NCBI GenBank assembly: GCA_021793535.1
Contig: JAJYSO010000087.1
Span: 1 to 6,997 of the forward strand
Source: Bacteroidota bacterium
GTDB lineage: Bacteria; Bacteroidota; Bacteroidia; Flavobacteriales; Flavobacteriaceae
Length of the DNA: 6,997 bases
Direction: 5' to 3'
A program made the translations under genes and the position numbers. Positions 5,196 through 6,997 of the stretch are shown one piece after another. The notes beneath the pieces were generated by a model. That model was not told the DNA's origin. It did no database searches and saw only the letters and a program-made list of their open reading frames with translations. Each line of letters starts with the position of its first letter. The stretch's first letter is position 1.

Positions 5196-6989
5196 TTACT
5201 CGCCTTTCTTAGCTTTTTGAACCAACTCAATTTGCTCCAAAATCACCTCCGTTGTAAAAGATCCATAATTGATAAGAGCTTTTCCTTTTTTTATCCTTTC
5301 GAGCGTACCCACCGCCGCGCCACCTTCTATCCTTACGCGATCTCCGGGAGCATAAGAAGCCAATTTTTTCTTTTCTTGCTCTTTTTTTTCCGCACGTTCC
5401 TTCAACTCTTTCTTCTTTTTTTCCTTTCTTATTTTTTCAATTTTTTGTTCGGCCTCTTTAAAAACGCTTTGTAAACGCTGTTTTTCCTTTTGTTGGGCAG
5501 CCTTGTTTTTTTGATCCCGCTTCGCATTTTCAATACCGACAATTTTTAAAATTTCGGTAACTAATTGTTTTTTATTAGGGTTATGGAAATAGGCTGCACA
5601 TAACTTATCAAGCTTTCTCCCCAGATGAATCAGCTGTTGGTTGCTGTCATAAAGTTCTTGAAAGTCTTCTAGCTTTTGCTGAACACGTTGGCTTTTGTCG
5701 TCGAGTAATTCCTTGTGTTCGGTGGTTTTTATTTTCTCCTGACGAAGCTCTTTGGTGGTCTTGGCTAACTCCGAACGTTGCTGTTGAAGCTTAGCGATGC
5801 TTCGATCAAATCGTATTTTACCCCGCTCTACTTTCTTTTTGGAACGGTTGATCAAACGATAAGGAATGCCATTTTTTGCCGCTACTTCAAAAGTGAACGA
5901 ACTGCCGGCTTCCCCCATTTGGAGTTTGAACTCAGGTTCCATGCGCTTGCTGTCAAAATGCATGTTGGCATTGCTGATTCCCTCAGTTTCATTGGCCATT
6001 TTTTTTAGATTGGCATAATGTGTGGTAATGACACCAAAGGATTCTCGTTCATAAAACACCTCTAAAAAGGTTTCTGCCAGAGCTCCGCCTAATTCCGGGT
6101 CACTTCCTGTTCCAAACTCGTCGATTAAAAACAACGTATTTTGATCACATTTTTTTAGAAAATACTGCATATTCTTCAATCGATAGGAATAGGTACTCAA
6201 ATGATTCTCTATACTTTGATTATCCCCTATATCACTGAGAATGGAATTAAAAAAACACATTCGGCTATAGGGGTGCACCGGAACAAACAAACCACTTTGC
6301 AACATGACTTGAAGCAGCCCAATCGTTTTTAAAGTAATGCTCTTTCCTCCCGCGTTCGGACCTGAAATGACAATGATTCTGTTTTGAGGGTGTAAGTGTA
6401 TGTCCTGAGGGAATGTTTTTTTCCCTGCTCGGTTATTGTTTAGCAAAAGAAGAGGGTGATAGGCCTGTCTCAAATCCAATTCTCTTTTCCGGGTGATCTT
6501 AGGGAGAACGGCCTGTAATACTTCCGCAAGTTTAACCTTGGCAGAAACCAAGTCTATATCGGATAAAAGTTCTTGGTAATCACTCAAAAGCGTACTAAAA
6601 GGCCGGATTCTGTCGGTTAATTCTTTGAGGATGCGGTTGATTTCCTGTTTCTCCTCATATTCCAATGTGTTTAATTCTCTGGAATAGGTCAGCGTGTTCT
6701 CGGGTTGAATAAATACGATACTCCCTGTTTTGGAATGCCCCAGTACCATTCCCCTTATGCGTTTTTTATACATGGCCGTTACTGCCAGTACCCGTTTATT
6801 TTCAATAACAGATTCTCGAATTTCATCTAGATAACCCTGACTCGAATACCGAGAGAGGTCCGCGGAAAAGCTAGTGTCAATTTTTTCCTGAACTTGAAGG
6901 ATGGATTTTCTAAGTTGGCTCAATAGGGGGGAGGCTTCCGTTTTTATTTCCCCAAAACGATTAATGACACGATGTACATTACTAACAAT
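5196..6989 (-). CDS. mutS2: MutS2-family DNA-binding ATPase without a Smr domain, N-terminus not seen
   Basis: MutS-like ABC ATPase dimer. MutS2 proteins act on branched DNA or rescue collided ribosomes, not in mismatch repair proper. The frame is open up to 6989 (597 residues). The TTG at 6921-6923 is not the start: upstream codons still encode family sequence (NVHRVINRFGEIKTEASP). Counting from that TTG: core/clamp helices at about 1-150, Walker A GPNAGGKS 188-195, the DNQSIENHLSTYS block 234-246, Walker B LFLIDEFGTGSDP 264-276, H-loop ITTHY 299-303, then SSFTFEVAAKNGIP 341-354. A long charged coiled coil (about 360-520) is interrupted by a segment at 421-465. A small beta tail (PGDRVRIEGGAAVGTLERI, 526-544) resembles a KOW-like domain. 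The C-terminal Smr nuclease domain of B. subtilis MutS2 is absent, as in flavobacterial members I recall (about 720 residues), so about 125 residues are missing upstream. An in-frame TAA at 6990-6992 interrupts the frame before the window ends; see findings. Confidence 0.93.
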   Translation of the reverse strand: MVSNVHRVINRFGEIKTEASPLLSQLRKSILQVQEKIDTSFSADLSRYSSQGYLDEIRESVIENKRVLAVTAMYKKRIRGMVLGHSKTGSIVFIQPENTLTYSRELNTLEYEEKQEINRILKELTDRIRPFSTLLSDYQELLSDIDLVSAKVKLAEVLQAVLPKITRKRELDLRQAYHPLLLLNNNRAGKKTFPQDIHLHPQNRIIVISGPNAGGKSITLKTIGLLQVMLQSGLFVPVHPYSRMCFFNSILSDIGDNQSIENHLSTYSYRLKNMQYFLKKCDQNTLFLIDEFGTGSDPELGGALAETFLEVFYERESFGVITTHYANLKKMANETEGISNANMHFDSKRMEPEFKLQMGEAGSSFTFEVAAKNGIPYRLINRSKKKVERGKIRFDRSIAKLQQQRSELAKTTKELRQEKIKTTEHKELLDDKSQRVQQKLEDFQELYDSNQQLIHLGRKLDKLCAAYFHNPNKKQLVTEILKIVGIENAKRDQKNKAAQQKEKQRLQSVFKEAEQKIEKIRKEKKKKELKERAEKKEQEKKKLASYAPGDRVRIEGGAAVGTLERIKKGKALINYGSFTTEVILEQIELVQKAKKGE

Positions 6990-6997
6990 TTAGATCG

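Noticed and set aside
5217..5474. Plus-strand open frame rich in Phe and Leu that looks like a membrane protein
   Set aside because: It is the antisense of the lysine/glutamate-rich coiled coil of mutS2; the hydrophobicity is a by-product of complementary codons.

Overview
The window looks like chromosomal core sequence from a member of the Bacteroidota, most likely Flavobacteriales. This rests on protein features (a Smr-less MutS2, a flavobacterial-type MscL, a class A RNase P RNA), on starts that lack a Shine-Dalgarno sequence, and on promoter-like boxes matching the Bacteroidota -7 consensus TAnnTTTG. I recognise no species or genus. There are no insertion sequences, tRNAs, CRISPR arrays, phage genes or clear signs of transfer.

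Layout, left to right. The 3' three quarters of asnA (ammonia-dependent asparagine synthetase, +) runs in from the left edge to 751. After 181 bases without a gene come galE (UDP-glucose 4-epimerase, 933-1955, +) and, two bases later, a gene for an exported tetratricopeptide-repeat protein (1958-3259, +). The two are almost certainly co-transcribed. Next is the RNase P RNA gene rnpB (about 3361-3672, +), with a consensus-matching promoter just upstream and a terminator formed by its closing helix plus a T-run. A 191-base stretch with possible regulatory signals precedes a gene for a secreted protein of unknown function with a short tandem repeat (3864-4577, +). A hairpin at 4588-4616 separates it from two genes on the minus strand: mscL (mechanosensitive channel, 4644-5087) and, upstream of it, mutS2 (5196 to the right edge).

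Most genes are independent housekeeping functions: asparagine synthesis, nucleotide-sugar conversion, tRNA 5' processing, osmotic protection and a MutS-family ATPase. Only galE and the TPR gene look like one transcription unit. No defence, mobile or biosynthetic system is apparent. The points most worth a second look are an in-frame stop in mutS2 eight bases from the right edge, where family homology says the protein should continue, and the uncharacterised repeat-bearing secreted protein with its long upstream region.
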